Shown piece after piece: positions 34,378 through 42,655 of a DNA stretch of 64,000 bases. The notes under the pieces were generated by a model. That model was not told the DNA's origin. It saw nothing but the letters and a program-made list of their open reading frames with translations, and searched no databases. How positions within the stretch are numbered: the first letter of the stretch is position 1; every line of letters begins with the position of its first letter. Origin of the DNA: Roseburia hominis. Its GTDB lineage: Bacteria > Bacillota > Clostridia > Lachnospirales > Lachnospiraceae. Where the stretch lies: positions 124,001 to 188,000 of the forward strand of contig NZ_JADYUI010000001.1 of assembly GCF_021531695.1 (NCBI RefSeq), written 5' to 3'. A program made the translations under genes and the position numbers.

Positions 34378-35844
34378 TTACTCTTTTGTATTTGTTTCCT
34401 CAGTGTCTTCTTCGGTATCTCCAACTGACTCTGACGGTTCCTTCTCGGTAGGATCTGAAGTCTTCACTGCATCATCTGCGGTATAACCTGTCTTACTTGC
34501 AATTTTTTCGCTGATACCCGTAACTTTACTGGATGGTGTATAAGTCTCATCTTTAAACAGATATTCATGTAATGCAATAACATTGGTTTCCAGGTCACAA
34601 GGAATAACACAATCCCCCTGTTTTCCGACATTTCCACTGTTTTTATAATATGGGAAACCTGCCGTATCTGCCAATTCATAGCTTTGCAGATAAGCTGCCA
34701 TTGCAATAATCTCTTTATTGGAATAGGTTGTTGAAACCTCGTCAAACACCCCATCCACAATCTTATTTAAAGTAGTAAGGTCGGCTTTCTTCGCTTTTTC
34801 TATCATCTTAGTCAAAACAGTTCTCTGACGAAGCGCACGTCTGTAATCGTCTCCGGCTGTATAGCGGATACGTGCATAAGCAGTTGCCTGTACTCCATCC
34901 AGATTATAGGTTCCACCACTCTTTAAATGACTTGATTTTTTCCCTGTTACCTGCTCGATTTCAGCGATATAATCCTGATGGCCTGTCTCACCATTCATGA
35001 TGGCAGCCTCCTCATCGGTAATCTCTAATGTAATTCCACCAAGTGCATCTACACAGTCTACAAGAGCATTAAAATCTACTGCCACGTAATCCTTAATATT
35101 CAAATCCAGATTCATATTAAGCATTGCAACCGCCTGCTTTGGTCCACCCGCCGCATAAGCTGCATTTGCCTTGGAATATGTGTCATCTGACATATTCAGA
35201 AATGTATCTCGATAAATTGATACAAGTCTCACTTCTTTGGTATCATTATTGATACTTGCAATCATAATACAGTCGCTTCGTCCGGTATCGAAATCTCCAT
35301 TGGAACGGTTGTCCAGTCCAAACAATGCAATATTGGTATAACCGGACAACAATTCCTTGGTTTCACTGTCAAGTTCGTTAATCTTTAGCTCCTCTTTCGA
35401 CAAATCATCTGCTTTGTGAATCTTATTTAACTTTGTCCATACAAACAATACTCCCAAAAGCAACAGCAATATTACAATTTCAACTACATAGAGAATAATA
35501 CGTCTCTTCCTGCGCTTCTTTTTGCTTGCCACCTTTCCCTTTGGTACAGTGCCTGTTCTTTCTGATCTTATATTTCCCTGAGCTGTAGTCTGTGAACGAT
35601 TCGAATTGGAACGGCTACCCTGATGAGAAGTTCCTCCATTCGGATTCGGTCTGCTTCCTGATGGACGTCTGCTGCCCTGTCCGTTCTGTCCCTGTACCGG
35701 GCGACGTCTCTGCCCATTCTGCCCTTGCGTATGAGAACTGCTATTCCCATTTCTGACCGGGCGATTCGCTCCATTTGTTGATGTATGTGTTGCAGACGGT
35801 CTTTTACCGGACGGTCTGTTTCTATTCTCGTTCTGTTCGCTCAT
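34378..35844 (-). CDS. LytR-CpsA-Psr (LCP) family wall-glycan ligase
   Basis: A 488-residue bitopic protein. The first 110 residues are disordered, rich in Asn, Gly, Arg and Gln and ending in a KKKRRKRR patch. One membrane span (about 116-138) follows. The extracellular LCP domain (about 180-400) contains NIALFGLDNR, DTGRSDCIMIASI, RLVSIYRDTFLN and ARIRYTAGDDYRRALRQR, with the arginine and aspartate residues that bind the lipid pyrophosphate. The tail is acidic and Thr/Glu-rich. LCP enzymes transfer undecaprenyl-linked glycans to peptidoglycan, fitting the polysaccharide genes upstream. Confidence 0.9.
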   Translation of the reverse strand: MSEQNENRNRPSGKRPSATHTSTNGANRPVRNGNSSSHTQGQNGQRRRPVQGQNGQGSRRPSGSRPNPNGGTSHQGSRSNSNRSQTTAQGNIRSERTGTVPKGKVASKKKRRKRRIILYVVEIVILLLLLGVLFVWTKLNKIHKADDLSKEELKINELDSETKELLSGYTNIALFGLDNRSNGDFDTGRSDCIMIASINNDTKEVRLVSIYRDTFLNMSDDTYSKANAAYAAGGPKQAVAMLNMNLDLNIKDYVAVDFNALVDCVDALGGITLEITDEEAAIMNGETGHQDYIAEIEQVTGKKSSHLKSGGTYNLDGVQATAYARIRYTAGDDYRRALRQRTVLTKMIEKAKKADLTTLNKIVDGVFDEVSTTYSNKEIIAMAAYLQSYELADTAGFPYYKNSGNVGKQGDCVIPCDLETNVIALHEYLFKDETYTPSSKVTGISEKIASKTGYTADDAVKTSDPTEKEPSESVGDTEEDTEETNTKE

Positions 35845-35890
35845 ACTTTATCTCCATTCTTTCCTATGTATTCTGACAAACGACCTAATA

Positions 35891-35919
35891 ACTATATAAT
35901 AAATACCATTTTGTGTCAA
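35891..35919 (-). promoter_or_regulatory. Promoter of the LCP gene
   Basis: On the minus strand, TTGACA (35919-35914), 17 bases, TATAGT (35896-35891), about 45 bases before the LCP ATG. It separates the LCP gene from the glycosyltransferases upstream. Confidence 0.75.
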
Positions 35920-35934
35920 TTCTTTGACGTTTTC

Positions 35935-36681
35935 TTAAGAGTTTTTTAATCTTTTCCGTGGGTGTAACCGCCTCCATAGGGCATTCACAAAAATCAAACG
36001 ATTTTTTATCATAACCGGTACGGTATTTCGCGAAAAATCAGAATTATTTTCCTCATGCCTACGGTAAAAAAGCAATTTCTCTTTCACAAGACAGCTTCCA
36101 TTTCCTTTTAAATCATTTAAAATTCCAATCCACTGATCATGCATCTGGATTTCATCGGGAATCGGTAGAATCCATTCTTTCAGCTCACTCTTAAATGCCA
36201 TACAACATCCCATATAAGAATTTTTTACAAGATTGGCAAATGCTCCTGTCTTAGAACCTCTGTAGCCGAAAAAAGACGGCATGATTTCTTCGGTATGATT
36301 TTCATTCACAACAACTGCATCATGCATCACTAAGGAACATTGCTTTTCTTCAAAGATCTGCATAACCACTTTAACTTTATTTTTTGCCCAGATATCATCC
36401 TGATCGCTTAAGAAAATATAATCCCCCATACAATGTGCAATTGCATGTTCAAAATTCTTCTTGATTCCCTTTCCCGGACCTGAAATCAACTTTACCCTTT
36501 CATCAACTTGTGCTATTTCTTTTATAATGGCAACTGTTTCATCCGTAGAACCATCATCAGAAATCACAAGTTCTGCATATTCATCCAGATTATCAAGAAT
36601 TGATGTTATCTGGTCTTTAATATATTTTTCCCCATTATAAGATGCCATCGCAACTGATATCCGCAGTCTTTTTTTTTCCAT
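35935..36681 (-). CDS. GT2 glycosyltransferase
   Basis: A 248-residue cytoplasmic enzyme, short but apparently complete. It has the donor site RISVAMASYNGEKYIKDQIT, VISDDGSTDETV near residue 40, and the acidic motif FLSDQDDIW near 93. The acceptor region includes MHDQWIGIL near 190. It shares the NGEKYI/SDQDD pattern with the gene at 28848-29747, suggesting similar donors (often dTDP-rhamnose in this family). It lies 22 bases after the DUF1972 glycosyltransferase gene and probably ends that operon. Confidence 0.85.
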   Translation of the reverse strand: MEKKRLRISVAMASYNGEKYIKDQITSILDNLDEYAELVISDDGSTDETVAIIKEIAQVDERVKLISGPGKGIKKNFEHAIAHCMGDYIFLSDQDDIWAKNKVKVVMQIFEEKQCSLVMHDAVVVNENHTEEIMPSFFGYRGSKTGAFANLVKNSYMGCCMAFKSELKEWILPIPDEIQMHDQWIGILNDLKGNGSCLVKEKLLFYRRHEENNSDFSRNTVPVMIKNRLIFVNALWRRLHPRKRLKNS

Positions 36682-36703
36682 CTGATTTTCCTTTACTGCC
36701 CAT

Positions 36704-37888
36704 TTATACTTTTAGCCTGGGATTTTCTTCTGATACCGAATTCTCAAACAGCTTTTCATACTCTTCTACAATAAATTCCCAGCTATATGCTTCACGAATC
36801 CGCGCTTTTGCCTTTTTCCCAAATGTTTTCCGCTTTTCCTCGGAAAAAGTATCCACCTCTTCAATTAAAGTCTTTAAGCTTTCCGGTGTTTTATTCCAGT
36901 ATAAAGCTCCATCTTCCGCTACTTCTGAATTAAATCCGACATCCAAAAGCAGATTCATCTCTGTACTGCCGAGTGCTTCTAACAGGGAAGGATTCGTTCC
37001 TCCCACTTCATGACCATGCAAATAAGCATAGGCATGTTTTCGTATCTGCTGTAACAGTTCTTCCTCATAGACGGTTCCCACAAACTTGATGCGCTTATCC
37101 TTATCAAATCCGGTCTGTTCTTTTAATTTCTGGTAAAACTTATTGTTTTCAACATTGGTAATAAGTACAAAATCTTTCGTTGTCTTTGCTTTCATAAATT
37201 CACGGAGCATCGTCTCATAATTATTCTCCGGTACAAATCTTCCAACCACAAGATAATACTCATTCTCGCGGATATGATGCTTTTGATACCACTGAAACAG
37301 CTTATTTTCCTCAAACTTCTTCTTACTGTCTTCCTCTGCGCCATAAGCAATGTAAGTTGTTTCTGGTGCATATTTCTTATATTCTTTTTGGATATAGCTC
37401 TCAATATTCTTCGAATCGCAAATTAAAAGATCTGCATGTTTTACCATCAACTTTTCTGAAAATTTCCAATATTTCCGAATCCAGTAATTCCATTTTGCCC
37501 GTTTCCACTCATGACCATCAGGGTTTACATAAAATAATCCACCGTATGATTTTAACTTTCGCCCCAGCCAGCCTGCCATTGGACCGATTCGACAGGCAAG
37601 TACATAAATGATGCCATTTTTTATCTTATTCTTTTTCATATAGTGAAGACACCACAAAAATGCCTTCACATCATAATAAATTGCTTTTGCCGGTCCAATC
37701 GGGGGAACCTTTATATGAAAACATTTCGCTCCGTTATAGGAAACCTCTTCTTCATGGTCATCCATGCAGGCAACGTAATACTGAATCGTATCCTTTTTGC
37801 TACCCTTCGTCAAATGTTCTACGAAAGTTTCAAATCCACCATAATTTGCGGGAATTCCTTTCGAACCAATGATAAATACGTGTTTCAT
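36704..37888 (-). CDS. DUF1972/GT4 glycosyltransferase (Cps2T-like)
   Basis: A 394-residue GT-B-fold glycosyltransferase. The N-terminus VFIIGSKGIPANYGGFETFVEHL is the DUF1972 signature found in streptococcal and lactococcal beta-1,4-rhamnosyltransferases (Cps2T/RgpA-like) that add the second sugar. The C-terminal half has the nucleotide site region YYLVVGRFVPENNYETML and the EVGGTNPSLLEALG motif around residue 290. It is 22 bases upstream of the short GT2 gene and one base after the sugar-phosphate transferase gene, consistent with acting right after chain initiation. Rhamnose specificity is inferred from relatives. Confidence 0.85.
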   Translation of the reverse strand: MKHVFIIGSKGIPANYGGFETFVEHLTKGSKKDTIQYYVACMDDHEEEVSYNGAKCFHIKVPPIGPAKAIYYDVKAFLWCLHYMKKNKIKNGIIYVLACRIGPMAGWLGRKLKSYGGLFYVNPDGHEWKRAKWNYWIRKYWKFSEKLMVKHADLLICDSKNIESYIQKEYKKYAPETTYIAYGAEEDSKKKFEENKLFQWYQKHHIRENEYYLVVGRFVPENNYETMLREFMKAKTTKDFVLITNVENNKFYQKLKEQTGFDKDKRIKFVGTVYEEELLQQIRKHAYAYLHGHEVGGTNPSLLEALGSTEMNLLLDVGFNSEVAEDGALYWNKTPESLKTLIEEVDTFSEEKRKTFGKKAKARIREAYSWEFIVEEYEKLFENSVSEENPRLKV

Positions 37889-37889
37889 C

Positions 37890-39299
37890 TTATTCTGATC
37901 CTCGTCCTGTCAATACCACCTGAATCGTCTTTAAAAGAATTTTTATGTCAAGTCCCAGATCCCAATGTGAAATATAATAAGTATCCAGTCCTACGACCTC
38001 TTCAAAGTTCTTGATTTCACTTCTGCCGCTCACCTGCCACATTCCGGTAAGTCCCGGCTTGATTCCCAGTCTCGCTTTATGCTTCAAATCATAATTTTCA
38101 AACTCTTCTACCGTTGGTGGTCTTGTCCCGACCAGACTCATATCTCCTTTTAAAATATTGAAAAACTGCGGCAATTCATCAATAGAATATTTTCGCATAA
38201 ATTTTCCAATCGGGAAAATTCTAGGGTCATCTGCCATTTTAAACATATGACCTTCCATCTCATTTTGAGCCATCAAATCCTTCTTTTGCTCTTCAGCATT
38301 TACATTCATGGAACGAAACTTATAAAACTTAAACTGTCTTCCGTTTTTTCCGACACGAACCTGTGAGAAAAAAATCGGTCCCGGTGACTGCTTTTTAATG
38401 ATTGGTGCAAAAATAAGAAAAGCAATTCCTGTTAAAATGAGTCCGATCATACTTCCCACAATATCCATCAGGCGCTTTACAAAAAGCTGTCTCGGTGAAG
38501 CAATTTTCATGCTTGAAGTAAGCACAAGATAATTCCCCAGATTTTCAATTACACGATTTGACACCATTTGTGTTTCCTTAACCAGACTATAGTGAACCGT
38601 AATACCCATCTCCAACAAATCGTTTGCCAGTGCCTCACTGCTTTGTCTGGTATTTCCATTAATAAATACTTCATCGACCACATTCGTGCGCACATATTCA
38701 AAAAAATCATCCGCATTGGCAACCACGGGAATTCCTCTGATGGTTGTTCCTTTTAACTGCTCGTCTACAACGACCACGCCGTTTACAGAAAATTCTGTAT
38801 ATTCCATGTTTTCAAAATTTTTAAGACATTCTTCCACACATTCCTTCGTGGTAACGATAATCATGACCGAACGATAACGGCTGTTTAAAATTCTTTTTCG
38901 TATATTTTTCTTTAATAAAATACGTCCGATAAATTCAAAAACGATTGAAAAAAACAAATAGACAAACAACATCTGTCTGGAATAGACAGCCGATTGTTTT
39001 ATCGCATACATATATACCAGTAATCCAACAAAAACTGTGGTACAATGAATAATAACCGCCTGTAATTCCTGAAATTTATTTCTTCGTAAAATTCCTTTAT
39101 ACGCCTCTGTAAAAAACGCTACACAAATATCAAGCAAAACAAGAATAATTGCAAGTCTTTGGTACGGCTCATTCCAATATGGTAACGAAATACCAAGACG
39201 AATAAAATAAGATATCATAAATGCCAGTTGCAGGCATAAAATATCAAGCAAAATAAAATCCAGATGCTTTGCCCAGCTTTTTCTTTCTTTCTTATACAT
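37890..39299 (-). CDS. Polyprenyl glycosylphosphotransferase (WbaP/CpsE-type)
   Basis: A 469-residue membrane enzyme that starts glycan synthesis by moving a hexose 1-phosphate onto undecaprenyl phosphate. Four N-terminal spans (about 10-130) precede a nucleotide-binding-like loop domain (about 140-250). A re-entrant helix and the catalytic domain follow, with KRLMDIVGSMIGL, SPGPIFFSQVRVGKNGR, FYKFRSM, DELPQFFNILKGDMSLVGTRPP, KPGLTGMWQVSGR and the terminal DIKILLKT. The sugar (glucose, galactose or N-acetyl form) cannot be read. It is preceded by its own promoter and a palindromic element. Confidence 0.9.
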   Translation of the reverse strand: MYKKERKSWAKHLDFILLDILCLQLAFMISYFIRLGISLPYWNEPYQRLAIILVLLDICVAFFTEAYKGILRRNKFQELQAVIIHCTTVFVGLLVYMYAIKQSAVYSRQMLFVYLFFSIVFEFIGRILLKKNIRKRILNSRYRSVMIIVTTKECVEECLKNFENMEYTEFSVNGVVVVDEQLKGTTIRGIPVVANADDFFEYVRTNVVDEVFINGNTRQSSEALANDLLEMGITVHYSLVKETQMVSNRVIENLGNYLVLTSSMKIASPRQLFVKRLMDIVGSMIGLILTGIAFLIFAPIIKKQSPGPIFFSQVRVGKNGRQFKFYKFRSMNVNAEEQKKDLMAQNEMEGHMFKMADDPRIFPIGKFMRKYSIDELPQFFNILKGDMSLVGTRPPTVEEFENYDLKHKARLGIKPGLTGMWQVSGRSEIKNFEEVVGLDTYYISHWDLGLDIKILLKTIQVVLTGRGSE

Positions 39300-39355
39300 C
39301 TTTCCGCCTCAACGTTTACATCTTTTGGGTGTTTTGTAACATTTTTGTAATATCT

Positions 39356-39384
39356 ATTGTAACCCAGAAATCGACTAAAAACAA
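39356..39384 (-). promoter_or_regulatory. Promoter of the WbaP-like gene
   Basis: On the minus strand, TTGTTT (39384-39379), 17 bases, TACAAT (39361-39356), about 60 bases before the ATG. It lies downstream of the palindromic element, so this operon can be transcribed separately from the glycan genes above. Confidence 0.6.
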
Positions 39385-39405
39385 TAAAAATTATCTTAAT
39401 ATTTA

Positions 39406-39615
39406 ATTAATCCCGAATTATTCACGGCAGCCATGTGAAATCTGTAATTCGTGCGTCAAGTTTGCTTGTAAGCCGAATTTATGATTTCACTTGGCGGGTG
39501 AATAAAATTCACTCACCACACAGCCTCAGACAAAAGCTGCGAAGCAGCGACAGATACGCTGGCGTAGCTGGTCTGTGGCTTGTCTGTGTGGTGGCTGTGA
39601 ATAATTCGGGTTAAT
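39406..39615. repeat. 210-bp complex palindromic element
   Basis: The ends match as inverted repeats: ATTAATCCCGAATTATTCAC at 39406-39425 and the reverse complement of the right end, ATTAACCCGAATTATTCAC. Inside are three further hairpins: GTGAAATC with GATTTCAC, GGTGAAT with ATTCACTCACC, and CCACACAG-CAGACAA with TTGTCTGTGTGG enclosing GCTGC-GAA-GCAGC. The right terminal repeat contains the TAA stop of the small zinc-ribbon gene (39611-39613). No open reading frame is present. The element family differs from 3412-3576. Confidence 0.65.
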
Positions 39616-39808
39616 TTGCTTTCTTATGGATATATAACCAGCTCTTCGCATAATCCATTCGTTCCTCTTCCGACATATAGGCATACTTCTCATATGTCAG
39701 CTTTACCGGCACCATTTCGTTTTCACCGCATTTAAAACATTCTACACTTTTTCTTCTGGAAACCGCCCGAAGCCATCCACATTTCGGACATATAAATACC
39801 TTTATCAT
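39611..39808 (-). CDS. Small zinc-ribbon protein
   Basis: A 65-residue protein with two CxxC knuckles, CPKCG near residue 7 and CFKCG near 25, forming a likely zinc ribbon, then a helical tail (LTYEKYAYMSEEERMDYAKSWL). The start is ATG 39808 after GGGAG; a GTG 12 bases earlier is less likely. It follows a GT2 gene by 36 bases within the glycan region. The function is unknown. Its stop codon lies in the terminal repeat of the adjoining palindromic element, so the natural C-terminus may once have been different. Confidence 0.7.
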   Translation of the reverse strand: MIKVFICPKCGWLRAVSRRKSVECFKCGENEMVPVKLTYEKYAYMSEEERMDYAKSWLYIHKKAN

Positions 39809-39844
39809 AGCATCTCCCACTTTTCTTTTAATTATCAGTTTCCT

Positions 39845-41416
39845 CTATTTTAACTCAAATGTTTTGCCTTGTTCACTAAAATTCGGGTTGTATGCCTCAT
39901 CATAAGTATACCCCTCATTTATTAAAAAACTGTGAATTTGCTCTCTTGCCTGATTTTCTGTTAAAAATACAGGTTCTTTTTTTTCATTTGTTACAACCTT
40001 TTCACTTAACTTCACGAAATCCGGTTCTTTTTTTACAATTGCTGTTACAGAAGGTGCCTGTATCACAGCATATCCTGCTTTTTGTAATCGCAGGCAAAAA
40101 TCCAGTTCCATATACGGATGCGGCAAAGAAGTATCAAATCCACCTACTTTATCATAAGCTTCTTTCTTTATGAGTGCAAATTCAAACGAAACTGCTCCCA
40201 TCTCCTGTGCGAGAACTGCTCTGCGACAATACCCTTTATACTTCGCATTCAATCCGCAAAATGCCGGTCGTAGATTTCCTTCCATATCAAAAACATATCC
40301 ATTTTGTCTTATTTTCCCATGCGTATCAATTGTTTTTCCTGCCACAATTCCAACGCGTTTCTGACTGCAATAGGAATAAAGTTCTTCCTTCCAGTCATCT
40401 CCACACGGAACTACTCCTTCCGGTAATAGCAAAATAAAATCTTCTTGCCTATATGGTTGTCCGGCTTTATATTTAATGTGAAAACATCCGACTTCAATTC
40501 TTTTTTGTACTTCTGCCTCTATTCCAAGACGTTTAAAATGCTCTTCCAAAGCCTTTTGCCCTGCATCAAATGTATAAGTCTTACTATCACTGTCTCCTGC
40601 TGTGGAAGCAGAATGCATACGCCAATGATACAAAATCTTTGGGATATGTTTCACCTGTTTTGCCTGTTCTACACAACGCAGAACAAAATCATAATCCTGT
40701 GAACCATCGAATTCCCTCCGAAATCCTCCTACCTTTTCCAACAGCGTTCTCGAAACCACAAGAAAATGGCAGATATAATTATTATCACGCAAAAGTTCCA
40801 GATTAAAATCCGGTTTAAAATGCGGCTGTGTATGATGTTTTAAATCATAAGATACTTTGTCTTCATCCGAATAGATTACATCTGCCTGTGGAAATTGATT
40901 GATACAATGTACCACCTCATATAATGCATTTTTTTCCAATACATCATCGTGATCCATGAAACCAATATAACTTCCCGTTGCAAGCTTTAGACCTTCATTC
41001 GTATTTTCCGAAATTCCGGCATTTTTACTAAGCCTGAGATAACGGATACAATAGTTCGGTTTTTCCCGTTCGTACTTTGTTATGCGTTCTCTTACAACCT
41101 TTTCCACAATATCGGAAGAACTCGCATCTGCTATACAAAGTTCCCAATTCTCATAGCTTTGTTCTTCCAGAGAAACGATAAGTTCTTCCAAGAACTCTGT
41201 TTTCGTCTCATATGCCGGTACTATTATACTGATTCGCGGCTCTACCAGAAAACAGAATTCTCTTTGTGCATGAAGTTCTTCTTCTGTAGGCATAAACTCA
41301 CGCACCCTTTTCCCATAAGAACGCATGGGTGACTGTATCTTTTCATTTAATTTTAGCATAAATCCTAAAAGACCATATCTTTTGTATACACCTAACGCCT
41401 TATTTATCAGTCCCAT
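39845..41416 (-). CDS. GT2 glycosyltransferase, large form
   Basis: A 523-residue protein. After a basic amphipathic N-terminus (about 1-55), the GT-A domain has ISIIVPAYETKTEFLEEL, ENWELCIADAS, NAGISENTNEGL and the metal-binding FMDHDDVLE near residue 155, with DEDKVSYD as a second acidic site. The region from about 300 resembles a second, partly degenerate GT-A fold (FALIKKEAYDKVGGFDTSLPHPYMELDFCLRL). The same plan is seen in the genes at 45820 and 47575, implying one expanded family. It overlaps the flippase gene by 17 bases. Confidence 0.85.
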   Translation of the reverse strand: MGLINKALGVYKRYGLLGFMLKLNEKIQSPMRSYGKRVREFMPTEEELHAQREFCFLVEPRISIIVPAYETKTEFLEELIVSLEEQSYENWELCIADASSSDIVEKVVRERITKYEREKPNYCIRYLRLSKNAGISENTNEGLKLATGSYIGFMDHDDVLEKNALYEVVHCINQFPQADVIYSDEDKVSYDLKHHTQPHFKPDFNLELLRDNNYICHFLVVSRTLLEKVGGFRREFDGSQDYDFVLRCVEQAKQVKHIPKILYHWRMHSASTAGDSDSKTYTFDAGQKALEEHFKRLGIEAEVQKRIEVGCFHIKYKAGQPYRQEDFILLLPEGVVPCGDDWKEELYSYCSQKRVGIVAGKTIDTHGKIRQNGYVFDMEGNLRPAFCGLNAKYKGYCRRAVLAQEMGAVSFEFALIKKEAYDKVGGFDTSLPHPYMELDFCLRLQKAGYAVIQAPSVTAIVKKEPDFVKLSEKVVTNEKKEPVFLTENQAREQIHSFLINEGYTYDEAYNPNFSEQGKTFELK

Positions 41417-42653
41417 TCATTTTCCTCACTTTACGAACAATCAATACCATTTGCACGATAATCTGTATCAGTAAAGTTCCCAAAAACGCCCATACTGTTC
41501 CGATACAGGAAAACTTTTTTACTACTGTAACAGATAAGAGAACCGAAGATGCCAATCCTGCAATTCCTATGATATACTGATTCTTTATTTCCCTCATTAA
41601 TGTACAGACACTAAACAAACTCGCATTAACGGCAATCAGAACAGCAACAAACAGCACCGGAATAAATAAATCTGTATATGGTGCAATTACTTCTCCGTAT
41701 AGTAACACAAGTGCCCATGCTGCCAAGAATTTAGAAAGTATCAATGCAAGTAAAGTGCCTCCTAAAATTAATGCAAAAAATTTTCCTAATATTTTCAAAA
41801 AATCTTTTGTTTTATTCTCTAAAAAATGTTTTGTCAAAACCGGAACCAGTGGAGCGAATAATGTCGTTGCCGCCAACTGCACTACAATCGTTGGAGATGA
41901 CACGGAACCATAGATCCCAAAAATTTCCTCTCCATAATAACGCTCCAAAAATATTTTGGGAATCGTGAGGGACAAATTGTTTAAAAATGCAACAATAGCA
42001 AGTGGAAGGCAGGTAACAAGCACACTTTTTATTGCTTTTTGAGATGCCTTTTCCTTCCCTGTATCCATCAGATTTTCGCTTACCTTTTTATCAAAAATAT
42101 ACACGATTGCAAAAGAATATACTGCCATTGCAAGCACTGCAAGGAAAAGATTCTTTGTCAGATAGAACATACCACAAAAAAGCGCAAGTGAACCAATTCC
42201 CCTTAATGTCAAAGAGATTCCCGCATAATCCATTCGCTCTTTTTTCTGATCTATTCCATAATAAACATCTGCTGCTCCTTCTGCCATCTTGACACACATA
42301 AATGCTAAAATCACCGCTGCCTTCTTTACAGAATAACCATTTACAATGACAGCCAAAAGACAGACTAAAAAAGATAAAATATTCGTATAAAGTCTTGACC
42401 TTATGTAAACCTCATCGGAATACTGCCCTTTTAAATCAGATACCTGATAACTTCTGATATTAAAAAGTCCTATAATTGCCGGAGCTGCAGTTACACTCAT
42501 GGCAAGATTCAGAATGCCGGCATCTTCCAATCCGGACATTCTGACAATAAGAACTGTAATAACCCATTGGCAAAAATAATATACCAGGGTACCAAATGTA
42601 TTATAAATCATGTTCTGCTGAACTGATTTTTGCTTTCCTTTTTCCATGTTCAC
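41400..42653 (-). CDS. Wzx-type polysaccharide flippase
   Basis: A 417-residue polytopic membrane protein with about 12 predicted spans, beginning QQNMIYNTFGTLVYYFCQWVI, the standard opening of oligosaccharide flippases of the MOP superfamily. It would move undecaprenyl-linked repeat units to the outer face. It lies 2 bases after the GT-C-like gene and overlaps the following GT2 gene, so it is clearly part of the glycan operon. A polymerase (Wzy) is not securely identified nearby. Confidence 0.85.
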   Translation of the reverse strand: MNMEKGKQKSVQQNMIYNTFGTLVYYFCQWVITVLIVRMSGLEDAGILNLAMSVTAAPAIIGLFNIRSYQVSDLKGQYSDEVYIRSRLYTNILSFLVCLLAVIVNGYSVKKAAVILAFMCVKMAEGAADVYYGIDQKKERMDYAGISLTLRGIGSLALFCGMFYLTKNLFLAVLAMAVYSFAIVYIFDKKVSENLMDTGKEKASQKAIKSVLVTCLPLAIVAFLNNLSLTIPKIFLERYYGEEIFGIYGSVSSPTIVVQLAATTLFAPLVPVLTKHFLENKTKDFLKILGKFFALILGGTLLALILSKFLAAWALVLLYGEVIAPYTDLFIPVLFVAVLIAVNASLFSVCTLMREIKNQYIIGIAGLASSVLLSVTVVKKFSCIGTVWAFLGTLLIQIIVQMVLIVRKVRKMNGTDK

Positions 42654-42655
42654 AC

